The position numbers and the translations under genes are program-made. From NCBI GenBank assembly GCA_030246985.1, contig CP107246.1:2048282-2112281 (forward strand): a DNA stretch of 64,000 nucleotides. The letters are read 5' to 3'. The DNA comes from Candidatus Nitricoxidivorans perseverans (GTDB lineage Bacteria; Pseudomonadota; Gammaproteobacteria; Burkholderiales; Rhodocyclaceae). The notes under the pieces were generated by a model that worked only from the letters and a program-made list of their open reading frames with translations, was not told the origin of the DNA and did not search any database. Shown piece by piece: positions 27,093 to 36,892 of the stretch (position 1 is the first letter of the stretch; every line of letters starts with the position of its first letter).

Positions 27093-28189
27093 GACGCGTC
27101 GAGCATCCGCTCCAGCGCGATCTTCGCGAGCTTCGCCTCGTGCTCCGGCACGCTGATGCGGTTCACCACGTGGCCCTCGGCGAGGTTCTCCAGGCACCAG
27201 GCGAGGTGCTGCGGATCGATGCGCTGCATGGTGGAGCACATGCAGATCATGCCGCCCATGAATTCGACCGTCTTGCCCTCGGCCTTGACTTCTCCGGCCA
27301 GCCGGTCGACGAGGTTCAGTTCCGTGCCGACGATCCACCGGGTACCGGGCGCCGACTCCTTGACGGTCCGGATGATGGTCTCGGTCGAGCCGACGGCATC
27401 GGACGCCTGGCAGACCTCGAAGCTGCATTCCGGATGGCTGATGACCTTGCCTTCCGGATGGGCGGCGCGGAACTTTTCGATCTGCGAAGGCTGGAACATC
27501 TGGTGCACGGAACAGTAGCCGTGCCAAAGGATGATTTTCGCCTTTTCGATCTGCTCGCGCGAGAGGCCCCCCATCTCCAGGTCGGGGTTCCACAGCACCA
27601 TCTCGTCCATGGGAATGCCCATCTGGTGGGCGCTCCAGCGGCCGAGGTGCTGGTCGGGGAAGAACAGCACCTTGGGGCGCCGCGCGAACGACCACTGGAG
27701 AATCTTCGGCGCGTTCGACGAGGTGCATACGATACCGCCGTGCTCGCCGCAGAAGGCCTTGAGATCGGCGGCGGAGTTGATGTAGGTGACGGGGGTGACT
27801 GTTTCGTCCGGGTTGCAGACCGCCGAGAGTTCGCGCCAGCAGCGCTCCACCTTCGCCAGGCTCGCCATGTCGGCCATCGAGCAGCCGGCGGCCAGGTCGG
27901 GCAGGATCGAGACCTGTTCGGGGCGCGAGAGGATGTCGGCGACCTCGGCCATGAAATGCACGCCGCAGAAGACGATATATTCGGCTTCCGTCTGGCTGGC
28001 CAGGCGCGAGAGCTTGAGCGAGTCGCCGGTGATGTCGGCGTGCCGGTAGACGTCGGCGCGCTGGTAATGGTGGCAGAGGATCACGGCGCGCTTGCCGAGC
28101 CTGGCGCGCGCTTTGATAATACGATCCTCCGCCTCGCGGTCGGAGAGGGCGTTGAAGCGGTCGAAGGGAATGGGATGCATCAGGAACAT
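27089..28189 (-). CDS. nadA: Quinolinate synthase
   Basis: 366 residues. NadA condenses iminoaspartate and dihydroxyacetone phosphate to quinolinate in NAD synthesis and holds a [4Fe-4S] cluster by three cysteines; here VFCGVHFMAEVA, HPECSFEVC and MICMCSTMQR carry candidates. The start RARLGKRAVILCHHYQR is typical of the long form. ATG 28189 gives MFLMHP; MHP at 28180 is an alternative and neither has a clear ribosome site. It diverges from the CHAT gene with 6 bases between start codons, so its promoter must lie inside that gene. No nadB or nadC is beside it. Confidence 0.95.
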   Translation of the reverse strand: MFLMHPIPFDRFNALSDREAEDRIIKARARLGKRAVILCHHYQRADVYRHADITGDSLKLSRLASQTEAEYIVFCGVHFMAEVADILSRPEQVSILPDLAAGCSMADMASLAKVERCWRELSAVCNPDETVTPVTYINSAADLKAFCGEHGGIVCTSSNAPKILQWSFARRPKVLFFPDQHLGRWSAHQMGIPMDEMVLWNPDLEMGGLSREQIEKAKIILWHGYCSVHQMFQPSQIEKFRAAHPEGKVISHPECSFEVCQASDAVGSTETIIRTVKESAPGTRWIVGTELNLVDRLAGEVKAEGKTVEFMGGMICMCSTMQRIDPQHLAWCLENLAEGHVVNRISVPEHEAKLAKIALERMLDAS

Positions 28190-28195
28190 TGAACC

Positions 28196-31100
28196 ATGAT
28201 CGGGCGGCGATTCTATCACCTGGTTTTCCTCTGCCTGCTGGTGTCGCCGGCGCTGGCGGAACCGCCGCCGCCGCGCACCATCGACGACGTGACGCGCCTG
28301 CTCGAACACTACAAGCCGGACCCCACGGTCGCGGAGAAGCTCCGCGCGGAGGCGGACGCCGTTCCGCCCGCCGCCGTAGACCGCGATGTCCTGTTCCGGT
28401 TTTACTGGCTCAGAGGGCTGGCGGCCGGCAAGATCGGGCGCATCGACCAGCAGATCGCCGACCTGCGCAAGGCAGCCGAATACGCCGAAAAGGGCACCGC
28501 CGACACCGTGCGCATGCTGCGCAACCTCGCCTCGGCGGAAACCCAGGGCGGCAACCTGTTGAACGGCGTGCGCACGGCCGAGGAGGGTTGGCGGCAGACG
28601 CCCCAGAAACAGAAGGGGCAGATGCTCGCCGCCGAGCAACTGCTGACGCGTCAGTATTCGATGTTGGGCGACTTCGAGGCCGCCAAAAGACACCTGCGCG
28701 AGGCGGAGGCCACATTTACGCTGCTCAGGCGCTCGCCCCGATGGGATGAGCTCGGCCTCAACTGGACGGCGCTGATGGAGCGGGCTCGCGCCGAGATATT
28801 TTCCGCGGAGGGGCGGCACGTCGAGGCGGAAGGCGCCCACCGCAAGTCGCTGTCGAACATCGAGCGCCATATCGAGCGGAACGCGGCCGGCTTGGCCGGC
28901 CAGGAGGAGCGGATGATGTTCGACGGCGCGCTCGACTTCCGCGAGGGCAGGGAGCGATCGCTGGCCGGCACGCTGCTCGCGCAGGGCAAGCTGGCGGAGG
29001 CGGAGGTGTATGCGCGGCGCGCGCTCACCCGTTCCCTGGAACGCGTCGGGCGCGCCTCGGTGGATGCCGCCCAGGGGCTGAACCTGCTCGCGCGGATCGT
29101 CGGCGAGCAGGGGCGCGACGCCGAGTCGATCCGCCTGGCCGAGGCGTCGCTGCGCTCCCTGGAACTGGCCGGCGCCGCGCCGGAATCCATGATGATCGCC
29201 GCCGCCCGCCGCGCCCTGGGCTGGGCGCTGGCGGCCCAGCGGAAATACGCCGAGGCGGATACCGTGTTCCGCAAGATGCGCGAGGGGCTGAGGAACGATT
29301 CGGACTTGCTGAAAAAGGTGGGCGGCGGCGATCCCGACTGGGTGCTGGCGATGCTGCGCCTGGGTCGGCAGCCGGAGGCCGAGGGAATGGCGAAATCCAT
29401 GCTCGATTCGACGCTGGCGAAGTTCGCCGACCAGCCCGCGCGCATCGCCGAGCGCCGCGCCCTTTACGCCATGACGCTGGCCGCGAGGCGCGACCGAAGC
29501 GCGCACCGGGAAGCCGTGGCCGCCTTCGCCGAATCCATGCCGATCCTGACCGACCGGGCCGCGGGCGATGCCGAGTCCGAGAACGGTTCCCTGAGGCGCC
29601 AGCGGCGGCTGGTGATCCTCATCGAAGCCTATCTGCGGCTGCTGGCGGAGATCGGCGGTGCGCCGGGCTTTCCAGGCATCGAGGCGGCGGACGAATCCTT
29701 CCGCCTGGCCGACATCGCGCGTGGAAGTTCCGTCCAGCGCGCGCTGACGGCGAGCGCCGCTCGCGCCAACCTCGGAGACCCGAAGCTGGCCGATCTGGCC
29801 CGGCGCGAGCAGGACGCGCAGCGGCGCATCAAGGCGCTGTCCGAACTGCTGACCCAGCTGCTGTCGGCGCCGCCCGAACAGCAGTTGCCGAAGGTCCAGG
29901 CCGACATGCGCCGCGACATCGACGCGCTGCGCGAGGAACGGACGGCGCTGCGCCGCGAGGTCGCCGAGCGGTTTCCCGAATACGCGCAGTTGGTGGCCCC
30001 GCGACCCGCCGCGCTCGCCGATGCGCGCAAGCTGCTGCGCTCCGGCGAGGCGCTCGTCGCCTTCTATTTCGCCGAAGACCAGGGCTACGTCTGGGCGCTC
30101 AGGGCTGATGGGGCCGACGGGCCGGCGATCTTCGCGACCATCCCACTGGGCCGCGACGGACTGGCGCAGGAGGTCGCCGCGCTGCGCCGAGCGCTCGATC
30201 CGGGCGTCGCCGACCTGGACGCCATTCCGCCTTTCGACGTCGCCGCCGCCCACCGGCTCTACCTGAAGCTGCTGAAGCCGGCGGAACCGTTCTGGCAAGG
30301 GGCTTCCACGCTCCTGGTGGCGCCCCATGCCGCGCTCGGCCAGTTGCCGCTTTCGCTGCTGCCGACGGAAGCCGTCGTCCAACCCGGCCCGGCGGCCGTG
30401 CCCTTCGCCGGTTACAAGGCCGTGCCCTGGCTGCTGCGCAAGACCGCCATCGTCCAGTTGCCGTCGGTGACGGCGCTGGCGAGCCTGCGCCGGCTGCCGC
30501 CGGGCGACCCCTCGCGACGCGCCTTCGCCGGGTTCGGCGACCCGATCTTCAGCGTGAAACAGGCCCAGGCCGCGACAACGCCGCTATCGACGCGCGCCGC
30601 CGTGCGTCTGCGCAGCACGCCGCGGACCGTGACCGTCAACTCCGCCGACATCGCCCTGCTGCCGCGCCTGCCCGACACCAACGACGAGATTCGCGAGATC
30701 GCCCGCGTGCTCGGCGCCGATCCCGAGGAGGATGTCTTCCTCCAGTCACGGGCGACCGAGAAGGCCGTCATGGATACCGACCTGTCGAAGCGCCGCGTCG
30801 TGATGTTCGCCACCCATGGCCTCGTGCCGGGCGACCTCGACGGGCTTACCCAGCCGGCCCTCGCGCTCACCTCGCCGGCGGTGGCCGAGGGCGCGGGCGA
30901 CGGCCTGCTGGCGATGGATGAGATTCTCTCGCTCAAGCTCGACGCGGACTGGGTGGTGCTTTCCGCCTGCAACACGGCCGCCGGCGATGGCGCCGGCGCC
31001 GAAGCCGTTTCCGGCCTGGGCCGCGCCTTCTTCTATGCCGGCGCTCGTGCGCTGTTGGCCACCAACTGGCCGGTGGAGACCGAGGCGGCGCGCCTCTTGA

Positions 31101-31279
31101 TGACCGGCATGTTCCGGCAGCAGAAACAGCAGGCCGGCCTGTCCAAGGCCGAGGCGCTGCGCCGCTCCATGCTGGCGCTAATCGACGGTCCGGGCAGCGT
31201 GAACCCCTCGACCGGCAAGGCCGATTATTCGCACGCCCATCCGCTGTTCTGGGCGCCCTTTGTCATGGTGGGGGATTGA
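28196..31279 (+). CDS. Secreted TPR-CHAT caspase-like protein
   Basis: 1027 residues. Residues 1-21 form a signal peptide (hydrophobic core LVFLCLLVSPALA with an ALA end). Residues 60-560 are helical with several TPR-like repeats (for example KLAEAEVYARRALTRSLERVG). The last 400 residues are a CHAT domain with a caspase-like dyad: His874 in FATHGL and Cys925 in SACNTAAGDG, 51 residues apart. CHAT proteases with TPRs are known as partners in stress, multimerisation and CRISPR-linked systems; here the signal peptide puts it in the periplasm or outside, and no partner gene is evident. Divergent to nadA, 6 bases away; followed by a CDF transporter after 2 bases, possibly co-transcribed. Confidence 0.85.
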   Translation: MIGRRFYHLVFLCLLVSPALAEPPPPRTIDDVTRLLEHYKPDPTVAEKLRAEADAVPPAAVDRDVLFRFYWLRGLAAGKIGRIDQQIADLRKAAEYAEKGTADTVRMLRNLASAETQGGNLLNGVRTAEEGWRQTPQKQKGQMLAAEQLLTRQYSMLGDFEAAKRHLREAEATFTLLRRSPRWDELGLNWTALMERARAEIFSAEGRHVEAEGAHRKSLSNIERHIERNAAGLAGQEERMMFDGALDFREGRERSLAGTLLAQGKLAEAEVYARRALTRSLERVGRASVDAAQGLNLLARIVGEQGRDAESIRLAEASLRSLELAGAAPESMMIAAARRALGWALAAQRKYAEADTVFRKMREGLRNDSDLLKKVGGGDPDWVLAMLRLGRQPEAEGMAKSMLDSTLAKFADQPARIAERRALYAMTLAARRDRSAHREAVAAFAESMPILTDRAAGDAESENGSLRRQRRLVILIEAYLRLLAEIGGAPGFPGIEAADESFRLADIARGSSVQRALTASAARANLGDPKLADLARREQDAQRRIKALSELLTQLLSAPPEQQLPKVQADMRRDIDALREERTALRREVAERFPEYAQLVAPRPAALADARKLLRSGEALVAFYFAEDQGYVWALRADGADGPAIFATIPLGRDGLAQEVAALRRALDPGVADLDAIPPFDVAAAHRLYLKLLKPAEPFWQGASTLLVAPHAALGQLPLSLLPTEAVVQPGPAAVPFAGYKAVPWLLRKTAIVQLPSVTALASLRRLPPGDPSRRAFAGFGDPIFSVKQAQAATTPLSTRAAVRLRSTPRTVTVNSADIALLPRLPDTNDEIREIARVLGADPEEDVFLQSRATEKAVMDTDLSKRRVVMFATHGLVPGDLDGLTQPALALTSPAVAEGAGDGLLAMDEILSLKLDADWVVLSACNTAAGDGAGAEAVSGLGRAFFYAGARALLATNWPVETEAARLLMTGMFRQQKQQAGLSKAEALRRSMLALIDGPGSVNPSTGKADYSHAHPLFWAPFVMVGD

Positions 31280-31281
31280 AT

Positions 31282-32196
31282 ATGATCGATGGTCCCGAAC
31301 GCCATGCCGAAGGCAGGCGCATCACCTGGATCAGCATCGCCGTCAACGCGGTGTTGACGCTCATGCAGGTGATAGTGGGTATCGTCGCCCATTCCCAGGC
31401 GCTGGTGGCCGACGCGATGCACACGCTGTCGGACATCGTCGCCGACTTCTTCGTCCTCTACGCGAACCGCAAGGGCGCGGAAGGCCCCGACGAGGCGCAT
31501 CCCTACGGCCACGGCCGCTATGAGACCGCCGCTTCGCTGGCGCTGGGCCTGCTGTTGGTGGCCACCGGGGCCGGCATCCTGATCTCCGCCGCGAATCGCC
31601 TCGCCGACCTGAGCCACGCGCCGCCGGTGGGCGCGGCCGCCCTCGTCGCGGCCGTCGTCACGCTGGGGGCCAAGGAGGGGCTGTTCCGCTACATGCTGGC
31701 GGTGGCCGAGCGGCTGCGCTCGAAGATGCTGGTGGCCAACGCCTGGCACGCCCGCGCCGATGCGCTTTCCTCGCTGGTCGTGGCGGCGGGCGTCGGCGGC
31801 GCGCTCTCTGGCTTCAATTTCGCCGACGCCGTGGCGGCCATCGTCGTCGGCGGCATGATCGCCAGGACCGGCTTCGGCTTCGCCGCGGAAGCGATGCGCG
31901 AGCTGATCGATACCGGCCTGGCGGAGGAGGAGGTGGCCCGCATCCGCGCCACCCTCGAAGCCACGCCGGGCGTAATCGGCCTGCACGACCTGCGCACGCG
32001 CCGCATGGCGCACCATGTGCTCGTCGATGTTCACGTCCAGGTGGACGGCAACATCACCGTTTCGGAAGGACACGAAATCGGGGAAGCGGCCCGCTGCCGG
32101 GTGCTCGCCGTCCATCCCGAGGTGCTGGACGTGCTGGTCCACCTCGACGCCGAGGATGATTCCGCGGCACCCATTTGCCCGCTGGCACCAGATTAG
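31282..32196 (+). CDS. Cation diffusion facilitator family transporter (zinc-type)
   Basis: 304 residues, six-helix CDF layout with a C-terminal cytoplasmic domain. The metal site motifs are HTLSD in helix 2 and HARAD in helix 5 (HxxxD in both), the His-Asp set of zinc/cadmium exporters and unlike the Asp-Asp set of FieF/YiiP. The C-terminal end (HVLVDVHVQVDGNITV) fits the domain that dimerises on metal binding. It exports metal by proton exchange at the inner membrane. ATG 31282 is preferred over an in-frame TTG at 31276, with a GGGGGA ribosome site near 31269-31275. Its stop overlaps an NtrC site of glnA. Confidence 0.85.
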   Translation: MIDGPERHAEGRRITWISIAVNAVLTLMQVIVGIVAHSQALVADAMHTLSDIVADFFVLYANRKGAEGPDEAHPYGHGRYETAASLALGLLLVATGAGILISAANRLADLSHAPPVGAAALVAAVVTLGAKEGLFRYMLAVAERLRSKMLVANAWHARADALSSLVVAAGVGGALSGFNFADAVAAIVVGGMIARTGFGFAAEAMRELIDTGLAEEEVARIRATLEATPGVIGLHDLRTRRMAHHVLVDVHVQVDGNITVSEGHEIGEAARCRVLAVHPEVLDVLVHLDAEDDSAAPICPLAPD

Positions 32197-32200
32197 TGCA
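32184..32200 (+). promoter_or_regulatory. NtrC-binding palindrome, distal glnA site
   Basis: GGCAC-N7-GTGCA, matching the NtrC consensus TGCAC-N7-GTGCA with one mismatch at the edge. The centre lies 31 bases upstream of the second site and about 128 bases before the predicted glnA transcription start. It overlaps the stop codon of the cation transporter gene. The two sites imitate the spacing of the enhancer pair known at enteric glnA. Confidence 0.75.
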
Positions 32201-32214
32201 TAAAATCAGCATTT

Positions 32215-32231
32215 CGCACTTGCATGGTGCG
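32215..32231 (+). promoter_or_regulatory. NtrC-binding palindrome, proximal glnA site
   Basis: CGCAC-N7-GTGCG, an exact inverted repeat of the NtrC core (GCAC and GTGC with 7 bases between), about 97 bases upstream of the predicted glnA start point. The 31-base distance to the other site equals about three helical turns and allows cooperative binding. Confidence 0.8.
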
Positions 32232-32294
32232 CACTCACTTGCTCATTTCCGGCGAGATGCGTTATGGCACAATCACCTGGTTTCCGGGGGCGAG

Positions 32295-32310
32295 TGGCAC
32301 GCAAACTGCT
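32295..32310 (+). promoter_or_regulatory. Sigma-54 promoter of glnA
   Basis: TGGCACGCAAACTGCT has GG at 32296-32297 and GC at 32308-32309, the strict 10-base spacing of -24/-12 elements (consensus TGGCAC-N5-TTGC). It lies 65-80 bases downstream of the NtrC sites and 66 bases upstream of the ATG, with a predicted start near 32320. Together these show nitrogen-controlled transcription of glnA. Confidence 0.8.
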
Positions 32311-32375
32311 AAACTTTCGCGCGACGGATTTCACCAACTTCACCGGTCAACCACTATTTCCCTCAGGAGCTCGTT

Positions 32376-33788
32376 ATGGCAACGCCTCAAGACGTGATGA
32401 AATTGATTCAGGAGCAGGAGGTCAAGTTTGTCGACTTTCGCTTTACCGACACCCGCGGCAAGGAGCAGCATGTCGGTGTGCCGATCAAGGCCTTCGGCAT
32501 GGATAAATTTGAAGACGGCCACGCCTTCGACGGCTCCTCGATCGCCGGCTGGAAGGGCATCCAGGCCTCCGACATGCTGCTGATGCCGGATCCCGCGACC
32601 GCCTTCATCGATCCGTTCATGGACGAGACCACGCTGATCCTGACCTGCGACGTCGTCGAGCCCTCCGACGGCAAAGGTTACGACCGCGACCCGCGCTCGA
32701 TCGCCAAGCGCGCCGACGCCTACCTCAAGTCCTCCGGCATCGGCGATACCGCCTACTTCGGTCCCGAGCCCGAGTTCTTCATCTTCGACAGCGTCGAGTG
32801 GAAGGTCGACATGTCCGGCGCCTACTGCAAGGTGTTCTCCGAGGAAGCCGCCTGGGCCTCCGCCGAGAAGGTCGAAGGCGGCAACGTCGGCCACCGTCCC
32901 AACGTCAAGGGCGGCTACTTCCCCGTGCCCCCCGTCGATAGCCTCAACGACATTCGCGCCGCCATGTGCCTGGCGCTCGAATCCTGCGGCGTCGAAGTCG
33001 AAGTGCATCACCACGAAGTGGCGACCGCCGGCCAGTGCGAAATCGGCACCATGTTCGGCCCGCTCGTGCGCCGCGCCGACCAGACCCAGGTGCTCAAGTA
33101 CATCATCCACAACGTCGCCCACAGCTACGGCAAGACGGCGACCTTCATGCCCAAGCCCATCGTCGGCGACAACGGTTCCGGCATGCACGTGCACCAGTCG
33201 ATCTGGAAGGACGGCAAGAACCTGTTCGCGGGCAACGGCTACGCCGGCCTGTCCGACATCGCGCTCTACTACATCGGCGGCATCATCAAGCACGCGCGCG
33301 CCCTGAACGCCATCACCAACCCGCTGACGAACTCCTACAAGCGCCTGGTGCCCGGCTTCGAGGCTCCCGTGAAGCTGGCCTACTCGGCTCGCAACCGCTC
33401 CGCCTCGATCCGCGTGCCCTATGTGCAGTCCGACAAGGCCCGCCGCATCGAAGTGCGCTTCCCGGATCCGGGCGCCAACCCGTATCTGGCCTTTACCGCC
33501 ATGATGATGGCCGGCCTCGACGGCATCCAGAACAAGATCCACCCCGGCGATCCCGCCGACAAGAACCTGTACGACCTGCCGCCGGAAGAGGATGCCAAGA
33601 TCCCGACCGTCTGCTCCAGCCTCGAACAGGCCCTCGAGTACCTGGCCAACGACCACGAGTTTCTGACCCGTGGCGGCGTGTTCAGCAAGGATATGATCGA
33701 CGCCTACATCGAGCTGAAGATGGAAGAGGTCACGCGCTTCCGCATGACCACTCATCCGCTCGAGTACGAGATGTACTACTCGATCTGA
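32376..33788 (+). CDS. glnA: Glutamine synthetase, type I
   Basis: 470 residues, matching GSI-beta length. It makes glutamine from glutamate, ammonia and ATP as a dodecamer. Key parts: [12 protein letters not shown], the HVHQS loop ([14 protein letters not shown]), NRSASIRVP, and NLYDLP in which Tyr399 is the adenylylation site (E. coli Tyr397), so activity is probably controlled by GlnE. The AGGAG in front of ATG 32376 is a good ribosome site. Transcription is controlled by the NtrC sites and sigma-54 promoter upstream; the regulators glnL and glnG lie downstream after a terminator. Confidence 0.98.
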   Translation: MATPQDVMKLIQEQEVKFVDFRFTDTRGKEQHVGVPIKAFGMDKFEDGHAFDGSSIAGWKGIQASDMLLMPDPATAFIDPFMDETTLILTCDVVEPSDGKGYDRDPRSIAKRADAYLKSSGIGDTAYFGPEPEFFIFDSVEWKVDMSGAYCKVFSEEAAWASAEKVEGGNVGHRPNVKGGYFPVPPVDSLNDIRAAMCLALESCGVEVEVHHHEVATAGQCEIGTMFGPLVRRADQTQVLKYIIHNVAHSYGKTATFMPKPIVGDNGSGMHVHQSIWKDGKNLFAGNGYAGLSDIALYYIGGIIKHARALNAITNPLTNSYKRLVPGFEAPVKLAYSARNRSASIRVPYVQSDKARRIEVRFPDPGANPYLAFTAMMMAGLDGIQNKIHPGDPADKNLYDLPPEEDAKIPTVCSSLEQALEYLANDHEFLTRGGVFSKDMIDAYIELKMEEVTRFRMTTHPLEYEMYYSI

Positions 33789-33810
33789 ATCCTCGGGCGG
33801 TTCTCGGGAA

Positions 33811-33841
33811 AGGACGGGCTCTATGCCCGTCCTTTTTTTTT
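33811..33841 (+). terminator. Rho-independent terminator of glnA
   Basis: A 9-base perfect stem (AGGACGGGC at 33811-33819, GCCCGTCCT at 33825-33833) with a 5-base loop is followed by a run of T to 33840. It starts 22 bases after the glnA stop and separates glnA from the DUF4124-glnLG genes. Confidence 0.9.
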
Positions 33842-33879
33842 CTATACACTCGGCCGACCGCCACAGCCATTCCGTCGCC

Positions 33880-34350
33880 ATGAACCGTCGCCATTTTCCG
33901 CTGCTGCTGGCCCTGATCGCGGGCGTTGCGCAGGCCGATACCCTTTATAAGTGCACCGACAGCCAGGGGCATACGACCTATACCAACCAGAAGACCGTGG
34001 GCACGAGTTGCATCGTCCTGTCCCAGGACAAGCCGGTTTCCACGTTCTCCGCGCCGTCCAGGCCCACTCGCGCGGCCACGCCGACGCCCGGCGGTTTTCC
34101 CAGGGTGGGCGACGGTCAACAGAAGGCGCGCGACAACGACCGGCGCGGCATTCTCGAAGAAGAGCTGTCCACCGAGCAGAAGAAGCTGGACGCGGCCAGG
34201 AAGGCGCTGTCCGAGCAGGAGGCCGTCCGCCTGGGCGACGAGCGCAACTACCAGCGCGTGCTGGATCGACTGAAGCCCTACCAGGAAACGGTCCAGCTGC
34301 ACGAGCGCAACGTCGAGGCGCTGCGGAAAGAGCTGGCGAACCTGAAGTAG
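33880..34350 (+). CDS. DUF4124-domain periplasmic protein with coiled-coil tail
   Basis: 156 residues. The N-terminal MNRRHFPLLLALIAGVAQA is a signal peptide. DTLYKCTDSQGHTTYTNQK is a DUF4124 start, a small domain found in many secreted proteobacterial proteins with no known function. From about residue 85 the chain is charged and helical (ILEEELSTEQKKLDAARKAL, LHERNVEALRKELANLK), a likely coiled coil. In relatives the same gene often stands between glnA and glnL. No role in nitrogen control can be shown. The longer open frame upstream crosses the terminator and is rejected. Confidence 0.8.
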   Translation: MNRRHFPLLLALIAGVAQADTLYKCTDSQGHTTYTNQKTVGTSCIVLSQDKPVSTFSAPSRPTRAATPTPGGFPRVGDGQQKARDNDRRGILEEELSTEQKKLDAARKALSEQEAVRLGDERNYQRVLDRLKPYQETVQLHERNVEALRKELANLK

Positions 34351-34388
34351 GCGCAAACCGTGGCGCGCTTCTTGCTGACCTGACCGGC

Positions 34389-35506
34389 GTGAACGCTCCC
34401 GAACCCCACTCCCCCCAGGCAGTCTTTCCCGGCCTCGATCTCCTTTCGTCGGCGGTCATCCTGCTCGACGGCAAGCTGCTGATCCGCCATCTCAACCCGG
34501 CCGCCGAGAACCTGTTCGCCGTCAGCGAGCGCGCCTGGCTCGGCCGTCCCCTCGCGCAGCTGGCCGGCATGCCGCCGACCCTGGCGGCGGCGCTCGACAA
34601 CGCGCTTTCCAACAACTGGAGCTACACGGGCCACAACATCGCCGTGGTTCCCGGCGGCGAAGGGGATCATGGCAACCATGGCAACGATGGGCCGCTGCAT
34701 CTGGATTGCACCGTGACGCCCGTCGACACCGGCGGCGCCCGGCTGCTACTCGAATTCAGGCCGATCGACCAGCAGCTCAGGGCCATCCGCGAGGAAAGGG
34801 AGGCCGTGCAGCAGCAGGCCAACCGGGACCTGATCCGAAACCTCGCCCATGAGATCAAGAATCCGCTCGGCGGCATCCGCGGCTCGGCGCAGCTTCTGGA
34901 GCGGGAGCTTCCGGATCCCCGGCTCAGGGAGTACACCCAGGTCATCATCAAAGAGGCCGACCGCCTGCAGGACCTGATGCAGCGGCTGCTTTCATCGCAC
35001 CGGGCCATGCAGCCGACCCAGGCGAACATCCACGAAATCCTCGAACGCGTGCGCCGCCTGATCCATGCCGAATATGCCGGCGTGCGGGTGCGGCGCGACT
35101 ACGACCTTTCCCTGCCGGAACTGACCGGCGATCGCGAGCAGCTCATCCAGGCCATCCTCAACATCGCGCGAAATGCCGCCCAATCGATGAACGGACAGGG
35201 CGAGATCACCTTCCGCACCCGCGCCCTGCGCCAGGCGACCATCGCCAAGAAGCGCCATCGCCTGGCACTCGAATTGCAGGTGATCGACAACGGCCCGGGC
35301 ATCCCGGAGGCGATCCACGACAAGATATTCTATCCGCTGGTCTCCGGGCGCGAGGGCGGCAGCGGACTGGGACTCACGCTTGCCCAGAGCTTCGTGCAGC
35401 AGCATTTCGGCGGCATCGAAGTCGATTCCCGTCCCGGCCGCACGTGTTTCACGATATTGCTGCCGCTTTCCGGCGGCGGACATAACCATAGCGAGGCCGT
35501 TTCAGC

Positions 35507-35510
<4 letters not shown>
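34389..35510 (+). CDS. glnL: Nitrogen regulation sensor kinase NtrB
   Basis: 373 residues from GTG 34389. Residues 15-125 form a PAS domain without membrane segments, as in cytoplasmic NtrB. The phospho-acceptor is H154 in NLAHEIKNPLGG. The ATP-binding part has NIARNAAQSM (N box), DNGPGIPE and GGSGLGLTLAQ (G boxes). It phosphorylates and, with PII, dephosphorylates NtrC. A Gly/His/Asn-rich insertion (GGEGDHGNHGND, near residue 90) comes from a short DNA repeat and is unusual. It overlaps glnG by 4 bases. No promoter was seen in front; 38 bases separate it from the DUF4124 gene. Confidence 0.95.

Positions 35511-36892
<1,382 letters not shown>

Noticed and set aside
28190-30382. Long minus-strand frame continuing upstream of nadA
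   Set aside because: Opposite to the CHAT gene, low-complexity sequence; the conserved NadA protein starts at 28189.
32274-32290. TGGCACAATCACCTGG before glnA as a second sigma-54 element
   Set aside because: The -12 position has TG instead of GC; the element at 32295 fits fully.
32340-33881. Minus-strand 513-residue frame opposite glnA
   Set aside because: Shadow frame; glnA on the plus strand is certain.
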